Positions 21,685 to 30,775 of a stretch of DNA of 32,372 bases are shown here, one piece after another. The notes under the pieces were generated by a model. It worked only from the letters and a program-made list of their open reading frames with translations, was not told the origin of the DNA and ran no database searches. A program made the translations under genes and the position numbers. The first letter of the stretch is position 1, and the number at the start of each line of letters is the position of its first letter. The DNA is from Gemmatimonadota bacterium (lineage in GTDB: Bacteria; Gemmatimonadota; Gemmatimonadetes; Gemmatimonadales; Gemmatimonadaceae): the NCBI GenBank assembly GCA_026387935.1, contig JAPLKU010000017.1, forward strand, positions 1-32,372. Direction: 5' to 3'.

Positions 21685-24600
21685 ATGAGCTTCGTACACC
21701 TCCACTGCCATTCCGAGTATTCGCTCCTCGACGGAGCGAACCGGATCGACGATCTCATCGCCAAGGCGAAGGAGTTCGAACAACCCGCACTCGCAATTAC
21801 CGACCACGGTAATTTGCACGCTGCGTGGGAGTTTCAGGAGAAGGCGAAGAAGGCGGGAGTCAAGCCGATTATCGGGATGGAGGCGTATGTCGCCCCCGGC
21901 GATCGAAAGCTCAAGGCCCGCGCCGCCGCTGGCGAGCGCAACTACTACCACCTCGTCCTCCTCGCGCGCGACCTCGAAGGGTATCGCAACCTCGTCAAGC
22001 TTTCCTCGCTTGCCTACACCGAGGGCTTCTACTCCAAGCCCCGGGTGGACCGCGAGCTGCTCGCCAAGTACAACGCCGGCATCATCGTCTCCAGCGCCTG
22101 CATGGCTGGCGAGGTTGCCACACACCTCCTCGGCGGCCGATTCGACGCCGCGAAGGAAGCGGCGGAGTGGTACGCGAACGTCTTCAAGGACCGTTACTAC
22201 CTCGAAGTCCAGGCGCACGAGGCCGGCGAGCAGAAAACACTGAACGCCGAAATCTTCAAACTGGCCAAGTCCACTGGCCTCAACGTCGTCGCGACAAACG
22301 ACTCGCACTTCCTCCGGGCCGAGGATCATGACGCGCACGACGTGCTGCTCTGCATCGGCCTCAAGAAGGACCGGCTCGACGCCGACCGCATGCGCTACGA
22401 CAACGGCCTCTACTTCAAGAGCGCCGACGAAGTCAGCGATCACTTTCCGAAACACCCGGAAGTGCTCGAGAACACGCTCGCCATTGCCGATCAGGTGAGT
22501 GTCGAGTTCACCAAGAAATACCACCTCCCCGCCTTCCCGCTGCCCAAGGGCGCGAAAACGGAGAACGATTACCTCGTCAAGCTCGCGACCGCCGGTGCCA
22601 AGGAGCGCTACGGCTCCCCGCTCCCCGACAATGCCAAGGAACGCCTCGACTACGAGCTCGGCGTCATCACCAAGACAGGCTACGCGGGCTATTTCCTCAT
22701 CGTCGCCGATTTCATCCAGGCCGCACGCGACCGTGGCATTCCGGTCGGCCCCGGTCGTGGCTCTGCCGCCGGATCGCTGGTCGCGTACTCGCTCAAGATC
22801 ACCGACGTCTGCCCGCTCAAGTTCGATCTGCTCTTCGAACGCTTCCTGAATCCCGAGCGCGTGTCGATGCCCGACATCGACGTGGACTTTTGCGAAGAGC
22901 GCCGCGGCGAAGTACTCGAGTACGTCCGCAACAAGTATGGGCGCGACTGCGTGGGCCAGATCATCACGTTTGGAACGCTCAAGTCTCGCGCCGCCATCAA
23001 GGACGTGGGCCGCGTGATGGGCTTCACGCCGGCCGAGACCGACGCGATCGCGAAGATGATTCCGAACCAGCCGAACTTCTCGCTTACGGTGAAGGAAGCC
23101 ATCGAGAAGGTGCCCGAGCTCAAGAAGCTGTACCAGCAGGACGACCGGCACGAGCAGTTCCTCGATTACGCCATCGCGCTCGAAGGCCTCTCGCGCCACG
23201 CCGGCGTGCACGCGGCTGGTGTCGTGATCGCGCCAGGTCCCCTCGACGAGTACGTGCCCGTCTGCACGCAGGAAACGAAGGGGTCTGCCCAGGGCAATGA
23301 TGAACGAGTAGTGGTCACGCAGTTCGACATGAACGCGCTCGAAAAGGCGGGCATGCTGAAGATGGACTTCCTGGGCCTCACCACGCTCACGATCCTCCAT
23401 CACGCGCTCGAGAACATCACGGCGCGCGGCCTGACCGCTCCTGATCTCGCCACGCTCCCACTCGACGACGAGGCCACCTACCGCGCGCTGCGCGCTGGCC
23501 GCACCGCCGGCGTCTTCCAGTTTGAATCGCCGCTCGGCACCGACCTGCTCCGCTCCATGCGCGCCGACCGCTTCGACGATCTCGTCGCGTCGAGCGCCCT
23601 GATGCGCCCAGGCCCGCTCGACGCGGGCATGCACAAGGTCTATTGCCGCCGCAAGCGTGGCGAAGAGCCGGTGAGCTACGCGCTGCCGGAACTCGAAGAG
23701 ATTCTCTCGCCGACGTATGGCGTCATCACCTATCAGGAACAGGTGATGCGCATCGCGCAGCGGCTCGCGGGCATTTCGCTCGCTGAAGCCGATGTGCTGA
23801 GAAAAGCCGTGGGCAAGAAGGACGCGGAGCTGATCCGCGCAGAAATCGACAAGTTCGTGACCAAGGCCATCGCCAAAGGCTACGATAGGAAAATCATCGA
23901 GGAAATCGGCGCACAGATCGAAACCTTCGGCCGCTACGGCTTCAATAAGTCGCACTCGGTCGCATACTCGGTGCTCTCGTACCACACCGCGTACCTGAAG
24001 GTGCACCACCCCGCCGAGTTCATGGCGTCGCTGCTGTCAGCCTGCATCGGCGACACGGACTCCGTGGTCAAGTACATCAGCGAGGCGCGTGACCTCGGCA
24101 TCGAGATCCTGCCGCCCGACGTGAACGAAAGCGGCTATCGCTTCACCGTCATCGGCGACAAGCAGGTTCGCTTCGGACTCGGCGCCGTGCGCAACGTGGG
24201 CCGCTCGGCGATTGATTCCATCATCGCGGGCCGCTCGAAGAAGGCGTTTGGATCCATTTACGATTTCGCGGAACGTGTGGACCTCCGCCTCTGCAACAAG
24301 CGCGTCTTCGAAGCGCTGCTGTACTCAGGCGCATTCGATTCACTCGGCGGGCACCGCGCGCAGTTCGCCGGCGCGCTCGACGGCGCCATCCAGGCCGCGT
24401 CTCTCGCGCAGACCGAAATCGCGACTGGCCAGGGCTCCCTCTTCGGCGAATCGTCGGCCAATCCGAAAACGACGCTGCGCCCAGTGCTGCCGACCGTCGC
24501 CGAGATGTCTGAGCATGAGCGACTGACGAAGGAAAAGGAAGTTCTCGGCTTCTACATCTCCGGCCATCCGCTCGAGCCCTTCCGCGCCGAAACTGAACTC

Positions 24601-25161
24601 CTCGCCACACACACCGTCGGCACGCTCGGCCAGTGGCACGACCAGCCGATGGCGCTTACCGTCGTCGTCACGACCATCAAGAAGCAGATCTCAAAGAAGT
24701 CAGGCAATGAGTTTGCCCGACTCACCGTCGAAGATTTCTCTGGCGCTGGCGAAGTCCTCGTCTTCCCCGAAGCCTGGGCTGCGATCAAGGACCGCATCGT
24801 GTCCGACGTTCCGGTGCTCCTCAAGGGTGCATACGGCCGTCGCGATCAGTTGGCCGACAATCCGACCTTCATCGTCGAGTCCGTCACGCGGCTGGCCGAA
24901 CTTCGCACGACAGGCCAGATCGCAGTCGCAATTGATCTTGCGCCTGATCCGTCCATTTCGACAGGCGTGCTCGCCGACATTCGCGCCGTGGTCGAAGCAC
25001 ACCCGGGCGCGGCGCCACTCGAGGTGCGCTGGCTCGGCACCGACGGGACAAAGGTGCGTATGCGCTCCGCCACACTGACACTCTCCCCGGCCAGCAACGC
25101 GCTGCTCGAACTGCGCGCACTGCTCGGTACTGAACGGGTCCAACTCGTGCGCGGAGGCTAA
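21685..25161 (+). CDS. dnaE: DNA polymerase III alpha subunit
   Basis: The replicative polymerase, 1158 aa, full length for DnaE1. In order: PHP domain (HLHCHSEYSLLDG at residues 4-16; ITDHGN; TNDSHFL), polymerase catalytic domain with the active-site aspartates D397/D399 in MPDIDVDF and D561 in KMDFLGL, fingers and the HhH region (SAYHTAYLKVHHP-like SYHTAYLKVHHPAEFM), and an OB domain (ALTVVVTTIKKQISKKSGNEFARLTVED). The PHP His/Asp residues look intact, which in many bacteria means an active proofreading PHP, but I cannot establish activity. It heads a five-gene set with accA 8 nt downstream. The start is set by MSFVHLHCHSEYS, typical for the family, with a promoter just upstream. Confidence 0.98.
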   Translation: MSFVHLHCHSEYSLLDGANRIDDLIAKAKEFEQPALAITDHGNLHAAWEFQEKAKKAGVKPIIGMEAYVAPGDRKLKARAAAGERNYYHLVLLARDLEGYRNLVKLSSLAYTEGFYSKPRVDRELLAKYNAGIIVSSACMAGEVATHLLGGRFDAAKEAAEWYANVFKDRYYLEVQAHEAGEQKTLNAEIFKLAKSTGLNVVATNDSHFLRAEDHDAHDVLLCIGLKKDRLDADRMRYDNGLYFKSADEVSDHFPKHPEVLENTLAIADQVSVEFTKKYHLPAFPLPKGAKTENDYLVKLATAGAKERYGSPLPDNAKERLDYELGVITKTGYAGYFLIVADFIQAARDRGIPVGPGRGSAAGSLVAYSLKITDVCPLKFDLLFERFLNPERVSMPDIDVDFCEERRGEVLEYVRNKYGRDCVGQIITFGTLKSRAAIKDVGRVMGFTPAETDAIAKMIPNQPNFSLTVKEAIEKVPELKKLYQQDDRHEQFLDYAIALEGLSRHAGVHAAGVVIAPGPLDEYVPVCTQETKGSAQGNDERVVVTQFDMNALEKAGMLKMDFLGLTTLTILHHALENITARGLTAPDLATLPLDDEATYRALRAGRTAGVFQFESPLGTDLLRSMRADRFDDLVASSALMRPGPLDAGMHKVYCRRKRGEEPVSYALPELEEILSPTYGVITYQEQVMRIAQRLAGISLAEADVLRKAVGKKDAELIRAEIDKFVTKAIAKGYDRKIIEEIGAQIETFGRYGFNKSHSVAYSVLSYHTAYLKVHHPAEFMASLLSACIGDTDSVVKYISEARDLGIEILPPDVNESGYRFTVIGDKQVRFGLGAVRNVGRSAIDSIIAGRSKKAFGSIYDFAERVDLRLCNKRVFEALLYSGAFDSLGGHRAQFAGALDGAIQAASLAQTEIATGQGSLFGESSANPKTTLRPVLPTVAEMSEHERLTKEKEVLGFYISGHPLEPFRAETELLATHTVGTLGQWHDQPMALTVVVTTIKKQISKKSGNEFARLTVEDFSGAGEVLVFPEAWAAIKDRIVSDVPVLLKGAYGRRDQLADNPTFIVESVTRLAELRTTGQIAVAIDLAPDPSISTGVLADIRAVVEAHPGAAPLEVRWLGTDGTKVRMRSATLTLSPASNALLELRALLGTERVQLVRGG

Positions 25162-25169
25162 GTACACGA

Positions 25170-26135
25170 ATGGGTACATCCGCGATGGAATTCGAGAAAC
25201 CGCTGATCGAACTCGAACGGCAGATTGACGACATCAAGCGCTCGTCGCTTGAACGCTCAGTGGACATTTCTGCCGAACTCGCCCCGCTCGAACAGAAGCT
25301 GAAGGCACTGCGTGTCGAGGTGTACCAGAACCTCACACCGCTGCAGCGCGTGCAGGTGGCCCGCAATCCGCGACGTCCCTTCACGCTCGACTACGTGCGG
25401 CTCGCGTTTACCGACTGGATTGAACTCCATGGCGATCGCGCCTTCCGCGACGATCCGGCCATCGTGGGCGGCTGGGCGCGCCTCGATGGTGAGACCGTCA
25501 TGATCATCGGCCAGCAGCGCGGTCACGACACCAAGGAAAACCTGCATCGTAACTTCGGGATGCCGCATCCCGAGGGGTACCGCAAGGCCCTGCGGCTCAT
25601 GAAGCTCGCGGAGAAGTTCCACGTCCCGGTGTTGACGTTCATTGATACGCCGGGCGCGTGGGCCGGAATCGGCGCCGAAGAGCGCGGCCAAAGCGAAGCC
25701 ATCGCGAGAAACCTGCTCGAGATGAGCCAACTCACCGTGCCGATCATTGCCACGGTCATTGGCGAGGGCGGCTCAGGCGGCGCACTCGCACTGGGCGTGG
25801 CCGACCGCGTAATGATGCTGTCGAATTCCGTCTATTCGGTGATCACGGTGGAAGGATGCGCCGCGATTCTCTGGAACGACGGCAAGAGTCTCGAGATGCG
25901 CGAGAAGGCCGCGACGGCCCTCAAGATCACGGCGCAGGACCTGATCGATCACCACATCGTGGACGAAGTGATTGCGGAACCACCTGGCGGCGCGCATGCC
26001 GACCACGAGAGTACCGCCACGTCGTTACACGACGCCCTCATCAAACATGTGGATGAACTGCGCCGACTCAAGCCCGACAAGCTCGTACGCCGCCGGCGCG
26101 AGAAGTACCTCCGCATGGGCGAGACCGATGAATAG
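25170..26135 (+). CDS. accA: Acetyl-CoA carboxylase carboxyltransferase subunit alpha
   Basis: Part of the AccA-AccD carboxyltransferase that makes malonyl-CoA for fatty acid synthesis. The 321-aa sequence follows the family closely: MEFEKPLIELERQIDDIK, then RNPRRPFTLDYVRLAFTDWIELHGDRAFRDD, HNFGMPHPEGYRKALRLM (here RNFGMPHPEGYRKA), FIDTPGAWAGIGAEERGQSEAIARNL and IGEGGSGGALALGVADRVMML, the last two forming the oxyanion/CoA pocket. ATG 25170 and in-frame ATG 25185 are both possible; the latter begins exactly at MEFEKPL, while a GGAGG (25153-25157) 12 nt before 25170 slightly favours the former. accD is not in the window. It sits between dnaE and ricT; the dnaE-accA order is known from other bacteria. 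Confidence 0.98.
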   Translation: MGTSAMEFEKPLIELERQIDDIKRSSLERSVDISAELAPLEQKLKALRVEVYQNLTPLQRVQVARNPRRPFTLDYVRLAFTDWIELHGDRAFRDDPAIVGGWARLDGETVMIIGQQRGHDTKENLHRNFGMPHPEGYRKALRLMKLAEKFHVPVLTFIDTPGAWAGIGAEERGQSEAIARNLLEMSQLTVPIIATVIGEGGSGGALALGVADRVMMLSNSVYSVITVEGCAAILWNDGKSLEMREKAATALKITAQDLIDHHIVDEVIAEPPGGAHADHESTATSLHDALIKHVDELRRLKPDKLVRRRREKYLRMGETDE

Positions 26136-26147
26136 GGTGGTAGCCCC

Positions 26148-27533
26148 GTGGTAATCGAAGTTTCATTCAAGGGAAATCGGCGCGAGTTCTTCGACTGGCC
26201 TTTTGAAGACGCTCCCGCCGTAACGACGGCCGTTGTCGTGGAAGTCGAACGCGGCGAGGATCTCGGTCATGTCCATGCCACCGGGGACCTCGCCCTCAAG
26301 CGCAAAGCCGGCACGACGCATGGCAAGGCGAGCTCCAATCCCCTGCGTAAGGCGATGCGCGCCGCGAACGGCGACGAGATCACGCGCGCCACGCAGCAAC
26401 GTGCGGACGAGTACCACGTGCGGGTGCGCGCCATCGAGAAGGTCCGCGCGCTCGGGCTCGACCTGAAGATTTCCGATACCGAGTGGCAGTTGGACAAAAA
26501 ACGCCTCACCGTGTTCTTCACGGCGGAGCAGCGCGTGGACTTCCGGCAGCTCGTCCGGCAGCTCGAAGGCTCGCTTGGTACGCGCGTGCATATGTGGCAC
26601 ATCGGCGTGCGCGATGAAGCCAAGCGCGTGGACGGCGTCGGCCGCTGTGGCCGCCAGCTCTGCAGCGCCAGCTGGCTGCCGGAGTTGATCCCGGTGAAGT
26701 CGAGTGTCGCCAAGGATCAGCATCTCTCGACGCTCAACCCGGCGCAGATCTCCGGCGCCTGCGGGCGGCTCATGTGCTGCCTGCGCTATGAGCATGAGTT
26801 CTATGTCACCCAGCGCAAACGGTTCCCCAAGGAAGGGAAAATCATCACGACGGCACTCGGTGAGGAGAAGGTTTCCTCACTCGACATTTTCCGTGAGACC
26901 GTGACGCTGCGCAATCCGGTTGGCGAGTCGCGGATTGTGCCGCTTGTGCAACTCCGGCAGGAAATGGCGGGCGAGCCGGTCACCGTCGTCGAAGACGAGC
27001 GTACGGCGAACGATGGCGGCGAGCTCGAGGAAGAAGTCATTCCGCGTCCGATGCCGCGGCAACATCGCGAACGCCCGCGACCTCAGCCGACGCAACAATC
27101 GCAGAAACCGGCGCAACAAGCAGGGCAGTCGCAGCCCGAGCGACCACCACGCGAACCACGTTCGCCGGAGCAGAAGAGCAAGAATCGGCAGCGGAGTCAA
27201 GGGCGCAACGACGGGCGCAACGACGGGCGCGACCAGCGTCGCGATCAACCGCGTGATCAGCGTCCACGTGGTCAGCAGCAACCGCCGCGTGACACCACGC
27301 CGGCGAGCGCGGAGTCGGGCACGCCGACACCGGGTGGCACGCCTGTCCAGGGCGCGGGTCCTCCTGGCGCCACGCAGGGAGAACCCGGCAGCGGTCGCCG
27401 TCGCCGCCGTGGGCGGCGTGGCGGTCGTCGCGGGAATCTCGGCCCGGAACAAGGTGGTTCACAGGGTGGACAGCAAGGCGGGGAATCCAGTCCGCCGTCC
27501 GGCGGTGATGCACCGAACGGAGGAGCGGAATGA
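26148..27533 (+). CDS. ricT: PSP1/RicT-family protein with long basic disordered tail
   Basis: A 461-aa protein. The first about 275 residues form a PSP1/RicT (YaaT) domain: a conserved Cys-rich core GRCGRQLCSASWLPEL, then SGACGRLMCCLRYEH, which in RicT ligates Fe-S with partners. RicT with RicA/RicF tunes RNA maturation by RNase Y in Bacillus (established knowledge); the partners are not seen here. From about 290 to the end the sequence is low complexity: Pro/Gln/Arg-rich, with RNDG repeats, then a GRRRRRGRRGGRRG block and a Gly/Ser/Pro tail. That tail is predicted disordered and probably binds RNA or acidic partners (inference). GTG 26148 gives the expected N-terminus (MVIEVSFKGNRREFF). Its stop overlaps metG by 4 nt (ATGA). 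Confidence 0.9.
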   Translation: MVIEVSFKGNRREFFDWPFEDAPAVTTAVVVEVERGEDLGHVHATGDLALKRKAGTTHGKASSNPLRKAMRAANGDEITRATQQRADEYHVRVRAIEKVRALGLDLKISDTEWQLDKKRLTVFFTAEQRVDFRQLVRQLEGSLGTRVHMWHIGVRDEAKRVDGVGRCGRQLCSASWLPELIPVKSSVAKDQHLSTLNPAQISGACGRLMCCLRYEHEFYVTQRKRFPKEGKIITTALGEEKVSSLDIFRETVTLRNPVGESRIVPLVQLRQEMAGEPVTVVEDERTANDGGELEEEVIPRPMPRQHRERPRPQPTQQSQKPAQQAGQSQPERPPREPRSPEQKSKNRQRSQGRNDGRNDGRDQRRDQPRDQRPRGQQQPPRDTTPASAESGTPTPGGTPVQGAGPPGATQGEPGSGRRRRRGRRGGRRGNLGPEQGGSQGGQQGGESSPPSGGDAPNGGAE

Positions 27534-29095
27534 CCGGCGAGAAATTCTACATCACCACGGCAATCGACTACGCCAACGGCGAGCCGCATTTCGGGCACGC
27601 TCTCGAAAAAATCGGCGCCGACGTGATCGCGCGCGCGCACCGCCAGATGGGCCGGAACGTCCACTTCCTCATCGGCATGGACGAGCACGGCCAGAAGGTC
27701 GCGCAGACGGCCGCGGCACTTGGTATCGAGCCGCAAACGTTCGTTGATGAGATTGCCGTCAAGTTCCGCACCATGTGGGACCTGCTCGGCATTTCCTACG
27801 ACCAGTTCATACGTACCACGGACGCGCCGCACAAGAGCGGAGTGCGCGCCTTCATCAAGCGCATCGCCGAGGCGTCGCCTGAAGATTTCTACGAAAAGGA
27901 GTACGAAGGGTGGTACTGCGTAGGGTGCGAGCTCTTTAAGCGCGCCGACGAAATCGTCGACAAGAAGTGTGTGCTGCACCCCACGCGCGACCTCGAGTGG
28001 ACCAAGGAGAAGAACTGGTTTTTCCGTCTCTCCAAGTATCAGGGCTTTCTCTCGCGCCTCGTCGAGGAGCGGCCAAATTTCATTCAGCCGGAATCGCGCC
28101 GAAATGAAATTCGTGCCCTCCTCGCCTCAGGCCTGGAGGATTTGTCGATTACCCGCGCGCGGCTCGCGTGGGCGATTCCCTTCCCCATTCCGTCACCCGC
28201 TACCCAAGGCCCATCTCCCGAAGTTCAGGGGACGTGGGTCTGGTTCGACGCGCTGCCCAACTACCTCACGGCCACCGGCTACCCAGCCAAGGGTTTCAAG
28301 GATCGCTGGCCTGCCTCGCTGCATATCGTCGGTAAGGACATCACCCGACTGCATGCCGTCGTCTGGCCTGCCATGCTGCAGGCCGCAGAACTTCCGCTCC
28401 CCGAACGTGTTTGGGGGCATGGGTTCCTCTCCTTTGGTGGAGAACGGTTCTCCAAGTCGGCCGGCGTGAAGATTTCACTCACCGACGAAATCGCCCGCTT
28501 CGGCCCCGATGCGTTTCGCTATTTCCTGCTGCGCGAAATCCCGTTCGACGGCGACGGCAGCTATTCCGTCGAGCGATTCGAAGCCGTCTACACCTCCGAA
28601 CTTGCCAACGGGCTTGGCAACCTCGCGAGCCGTGTCACGGCGATGATCGAGAAGTATCGCGCGGGCGTGGTACCGCCCGCGGCTGCCGCATCGCTCGACG
28701 CCGAAGACGGCGCCGATCTCGCCGCTGCCCAGTCTGCACTTGATGGCTCACGCGGCTATCTCCTGCACGAAGCGCTCGACGCGATTGCCCGCACCACGAC
28801 CCGTGCAAATCTCTTCATCCAGACCTCGCAGCCCTGGGCGCTGGCGAAAGACCCGGCGAAGTCTGCCGAACTCGACGTCGTGCTCGCCGCCCTCGTGCGT
28901 TCGCTCGCGCGCCAGGCCGTGGCCCTCGCGGCCTACATGCCGAACAAGGCCGAGGCGCTCTGGACGCAGTTGGGAGGCCCCGGAACAGCGGGAGCCATGC
29001 CCTACGCGCAGCTAGCCGCGCTGCAGGCGACCGGCTGGCAGGTCAAAAAGGGCGATGGCCTCTTCCCGAGGCCGGCCGAGCCGGCCAGTATATAG
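27530..29095 (+). CDS. metG: Methionyl-tRNA synthetase, short form
   Basis: Charges tRNA-Met in the cytoplasm. The 521-aa class I synthetase begins KFYITTAIDYANGEPHFGHALEKI, with the HIGH-type motif H20-FG-H23, and has the KMSKS-type loop as RFSKS (R306-S310). The CP domain has GWYCVGCELF and, about 20 residues on, KKCVLHPTR: one zinc knuckle of the Cys-x2-Cys ... Cys-x2-His kind. WFDALPNYLTATGY and the anticodon-binding alpha-helical domain follow (about 370-510). It lacks the C-terminal EMAP/tRNA-binding dimerisation domain of the longer enzymes (about 650 aa), which explains the length. It shares ATGA with ricT and is followed after 2 nt by an M23 peptidase, so it is internal to the dnaE unit. 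Confidence 0.96.
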   Translation: MTGEKFYITTAIDYANGEPHFGHALEKIGADVIARAHRQMGRNVHFLIGMDEHGQKVAQTAAALGIEPQTFVDEIAVKFRTMWDLLGISYDQFIRTTDAPHKSGVRAFIKRIAEASPEDFYEKEYEGWYCVGCELFKRADEIVDKKCVLHPTRDLEWTKEKNWFFRLSKYQGFLSRLVEERPNFIQPESRRNEIRALLASGLEDLSITRARLAWAIPFPIPSPATQGPSPEVQGTWVWFDALPNYLTATGYPAKGFKDRWPASLHIVGKDITRLHAVVWPAMLQAAELPLPERVWGHGFLSFGGERFSKSAGVKISLTDEIARFGPDAFRYFLLREIPFDGDGSYSVERFEAVYTSELANGLGNLASRVTAMIEKYRAGVVPPAAAASLDAEDGADLAAAQSALDGSRGYLLHEALDAIARTTTRANLFIQTSQPWALAKDPAKSAELDVVLAALVRSLARQAVALAAYMPNKAEALWTQLGGPGTAGAMPYAQLAALQATGWQVKKGDGLFPRPAEPASI

Positions 29096-29097
29096 GG

Positions 29098-30063
29098 ATG
29101 CCCCGGCGCTCCTGGACCATCATGATCGTCCCGTCCGACAACGAACGGGCGCGGTCGTTCACGGTCACCGAAACGCACCGTAAAGCCGCTTGGTGGGCCG
29201 GCGGATTCGTTGCAGCAACCCTCCTTGCCGCACTGGTCTTTCTCTTCACGCCGTACGCGACGCCAGGCGCGCGATTGCTGCTCGCCGACAACGCGCGGCT
29301 GCGCGGGGAAATGCGCGGCATCGAGGTGCGATTCTCGGCGCTCAGCGACACGATCAGCGGAATCATGAAGCGCGATCAGGAAATCCGCGCACTCGCCGGC
29401 ATCTCCGAAGACTCACTCCTGCGAGGAACGATGGCAGCTTCGCCCGCCACCGCATACGCGGAGCAGCGCAGTGACGACGCTCGGCGTATCACGGCATTCC
29501 TTCCCTCGGCACCGAAAAGCAAGCCCTTCCTCAATCGGCTCTCCTTTGGCGGATCGGGGCCGGACATTGACGAGCTGACGAGGCGCGCCAGTGAGCTGTC
29601 GCAGAGCTTCCGCGCCGTCAGCGACACGCTCAATCGGAATCTCGAGCGCGTCGCGAACACGCCGTCCATTATGCCCACGACGGGATGGCTGTCGAGTCAT
29701 TTCTCGCTGAGCCGGATGCACCCGATTCTCCATGACAAACGGCCGCACGAAGGCATCGATGTCAGCGCGCCCATGGGGGCGCCGATCATCGCGCCAGCGA
29801 GCGGAACGGTGCGCAACATCGGCTTCGAACCTGGCTACGGAAACAGTTTTGAGATCGATCACGGCAACGGCATCGTGACCCGCTTTGCCCACTGCTCGCG
29901 CATCATGGTTCGAGCGGGTCAACCCGTGTCGCGCTCACAGCTCATTGCCACAGTCGGCAATACCGGCCTCAGCGTTGGCCCGCACCTGCATTACGAAGTG
30001 CATGTGAACGGAAAGCCAGTGGATCCGCTCCGCTACGTGCTGCCAGAAAAACGCGCAGACTGA
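29098..30063 (+). CDS. M23-family membrane-anchored peptidoglycan hydrolase
   Basis: A 321-aa protein with a cytoplasmic basic N-terminus, one membrane helix (about 33-51), a polar, partly coiled-coil stretch (about 58-205) and a C-terminal M23 (LytM/lysostaphin) domain. Zinc residues are visible: H217 and D221 in RPHEGIDVSAP, and H296/H298 in GPHLHYEV; SHFSLSRMHPI precedes them as in active M23 enzymes. All four ligands are present, so endopeptidase activity on cell-wall cross-links in the periplasm is likely, rather than an inactive activator such as EnvC. ATG 29098 is 2 nt after metG, the last gene of the dnaE unit. No Shine-Dalgarno is seen; TATATAGGG just before ATG might be an internal -10 element, but a -35 is lacking. 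Confidence 0.92.
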   Translation: MPRRSWTIMIVPSDNERARSFTVTETHRKAAWWAGGFVAATLLAALVFLFTPYATPGARLLLADNARLRGEMRGIEVRFSALSDTISGIMKRDQEIRALAGISEDSLLRGTMAASPATAYAEQRSDDARRITAFLPSAPKSKPFLNRLSFGGSGPDIDELTRRASELSQSFRAVSDTLNRNLERVANTPSIMPTTGWLSSHFSLSRMHPILHDKRPHEGIDVSAPMGAPIIAPASGTVRNIGFEPGYGNSFEIDHGNGIVTRFAHCSRIMVRAGQPVSRSQLIATVGNTGLSVGPHLHYEVHVNGKPVDPLRYVLPEKRAD

Positions 30064-30071
30064 CGAAACAA

Positions 30072-30100
30072 AAGAGGGCGCCCGGGATGGGCGCCCTCTT
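30072..30100. terminator. Bidirectional intrinsic terminator
   Basis: A perfect 12-bp stem (30072-30083 with 30089-30100) around loop GGGAT. On the minus strand it is followed by a U-rich run (TTTTGTTT including the stem end), a good intrinsic terminator for lemA. On the plus strand it follows the M23 gene by 8 nt and ends CTCTTCACTTCC, a weaker U-tract. Confidence 0.88.
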
Positions 30101-30126
30101 CACTTCCCTGCCGATCGGCCGGCGAA

Positions 30127-30714
30127 CTATGGCTTCTTCGCCGGCGTCGTCATGTCAATCTTCGGCACCGTCGCGGCGGCCTTGTCCGCGTCGAAATACT
30201 CGCGCGGTTGCATGCTCATCACCTTCGCCGTCATCACCTGCGGGAACTTCCGGATGTAGGTGTTGTACTCGTTGACGGCGCTGTTGTAATCCGTGCGCGC
30301 AACGCCAATCCGGTTTTCCGTTCCCGAAAGCTCATCCTGCAACCGCAGGAAGTTCTCATTGGACTTGAGCTGGGGGTACGACTCGCTGATCGCGAGCAAA
30401 CGGCCCAGTGCGCCGTTCAGCCCCTGCGACGCCGCGGCCATTTGGCCCAGGTTGCCGCCCGTGATGGCGCCGCCGAGCTTGGCGCGCGCTTCGGCCACGT
30501 TCGTGAACACTTCGGACTCCTGCTTGGCGAAGCCTTTCACAACTTCAACAAGATTGGGAATGAGGTCCGCGCGGCGCTGCAGCTGTACGGCAATCTGCTG
30601 CTTGGCCTTGCTCGCCCCTTCATCAAGTGTCTGGATGTCGTTGTAGCCGCAGCCGGACATCATCACCGTAAGCGCGAGGAATACGGGGGCAAATCCGAGC
30701 CGTTGGTATCGCAT
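30127..30714 (-). CDS. lemA: LemA-family lipoprotein
   Basis: A 195-aa protein of the LemA family, helical envelope proteins of unsettled function often encoded beside TPM-domain proteins. From ATG 30714 the N-terminus is MRYQRLGFAPVFLALTVMMSGCG, a good lipoprotein signal with lipidated Cys22. A TTG-initiated extension to 30753 would add 13 residues ahead of it and is less likely. The typical LemA core follows: YNDIQTLDEGASKAKQQIAVQLQRRADLIPNLVEVVKGFAKQE, then SYPQLKSNENFLRLQDELSGTENRI and YNTYIRKFPQ. It is the last gene of the minus-strand set with the TPM protein and the nucleotidyltransferase-like protein, and ends at a strong terminator. Confidence 0.95.
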   Translation of the reverse strand: MRYQRLGFAPVFLALTVMMSGCGYNDIQTLDEGASKAKQQIAVQLQRRADLIPNLVEVVKGFAKQESEVFTNVAEARAKLGGAITGGNLGQMAAASQGLNGALGRLLAISESYPQLKSNENFLRLQDELSGTENRIGVARTDYNSAVNEYNTYIRKFPQVMTAKVMSMQPREYFDADKAAATVPKIDMTTPAKKP

Positions 30715-30775
30715 GTGTGCTTGTCTCACCAGTGGGAGAAAGTGTGAACTCAAATTACGACGCTCTGCCCTGCAG

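Noticed and set aside
21667-24009. 780-aa minus-strand open frame opposite dnaE
   Set aside because: dnaE on the plus strand is unmistakable along its whole length. The antisense product is a shadow with no known motif.
29084-29097. TATATA just before the M23 gene as a leaderless promoter
   Set aside because: The distance to ATG is shorter than in the other two cases, no -35 is seen, and the gene directly follows metG.
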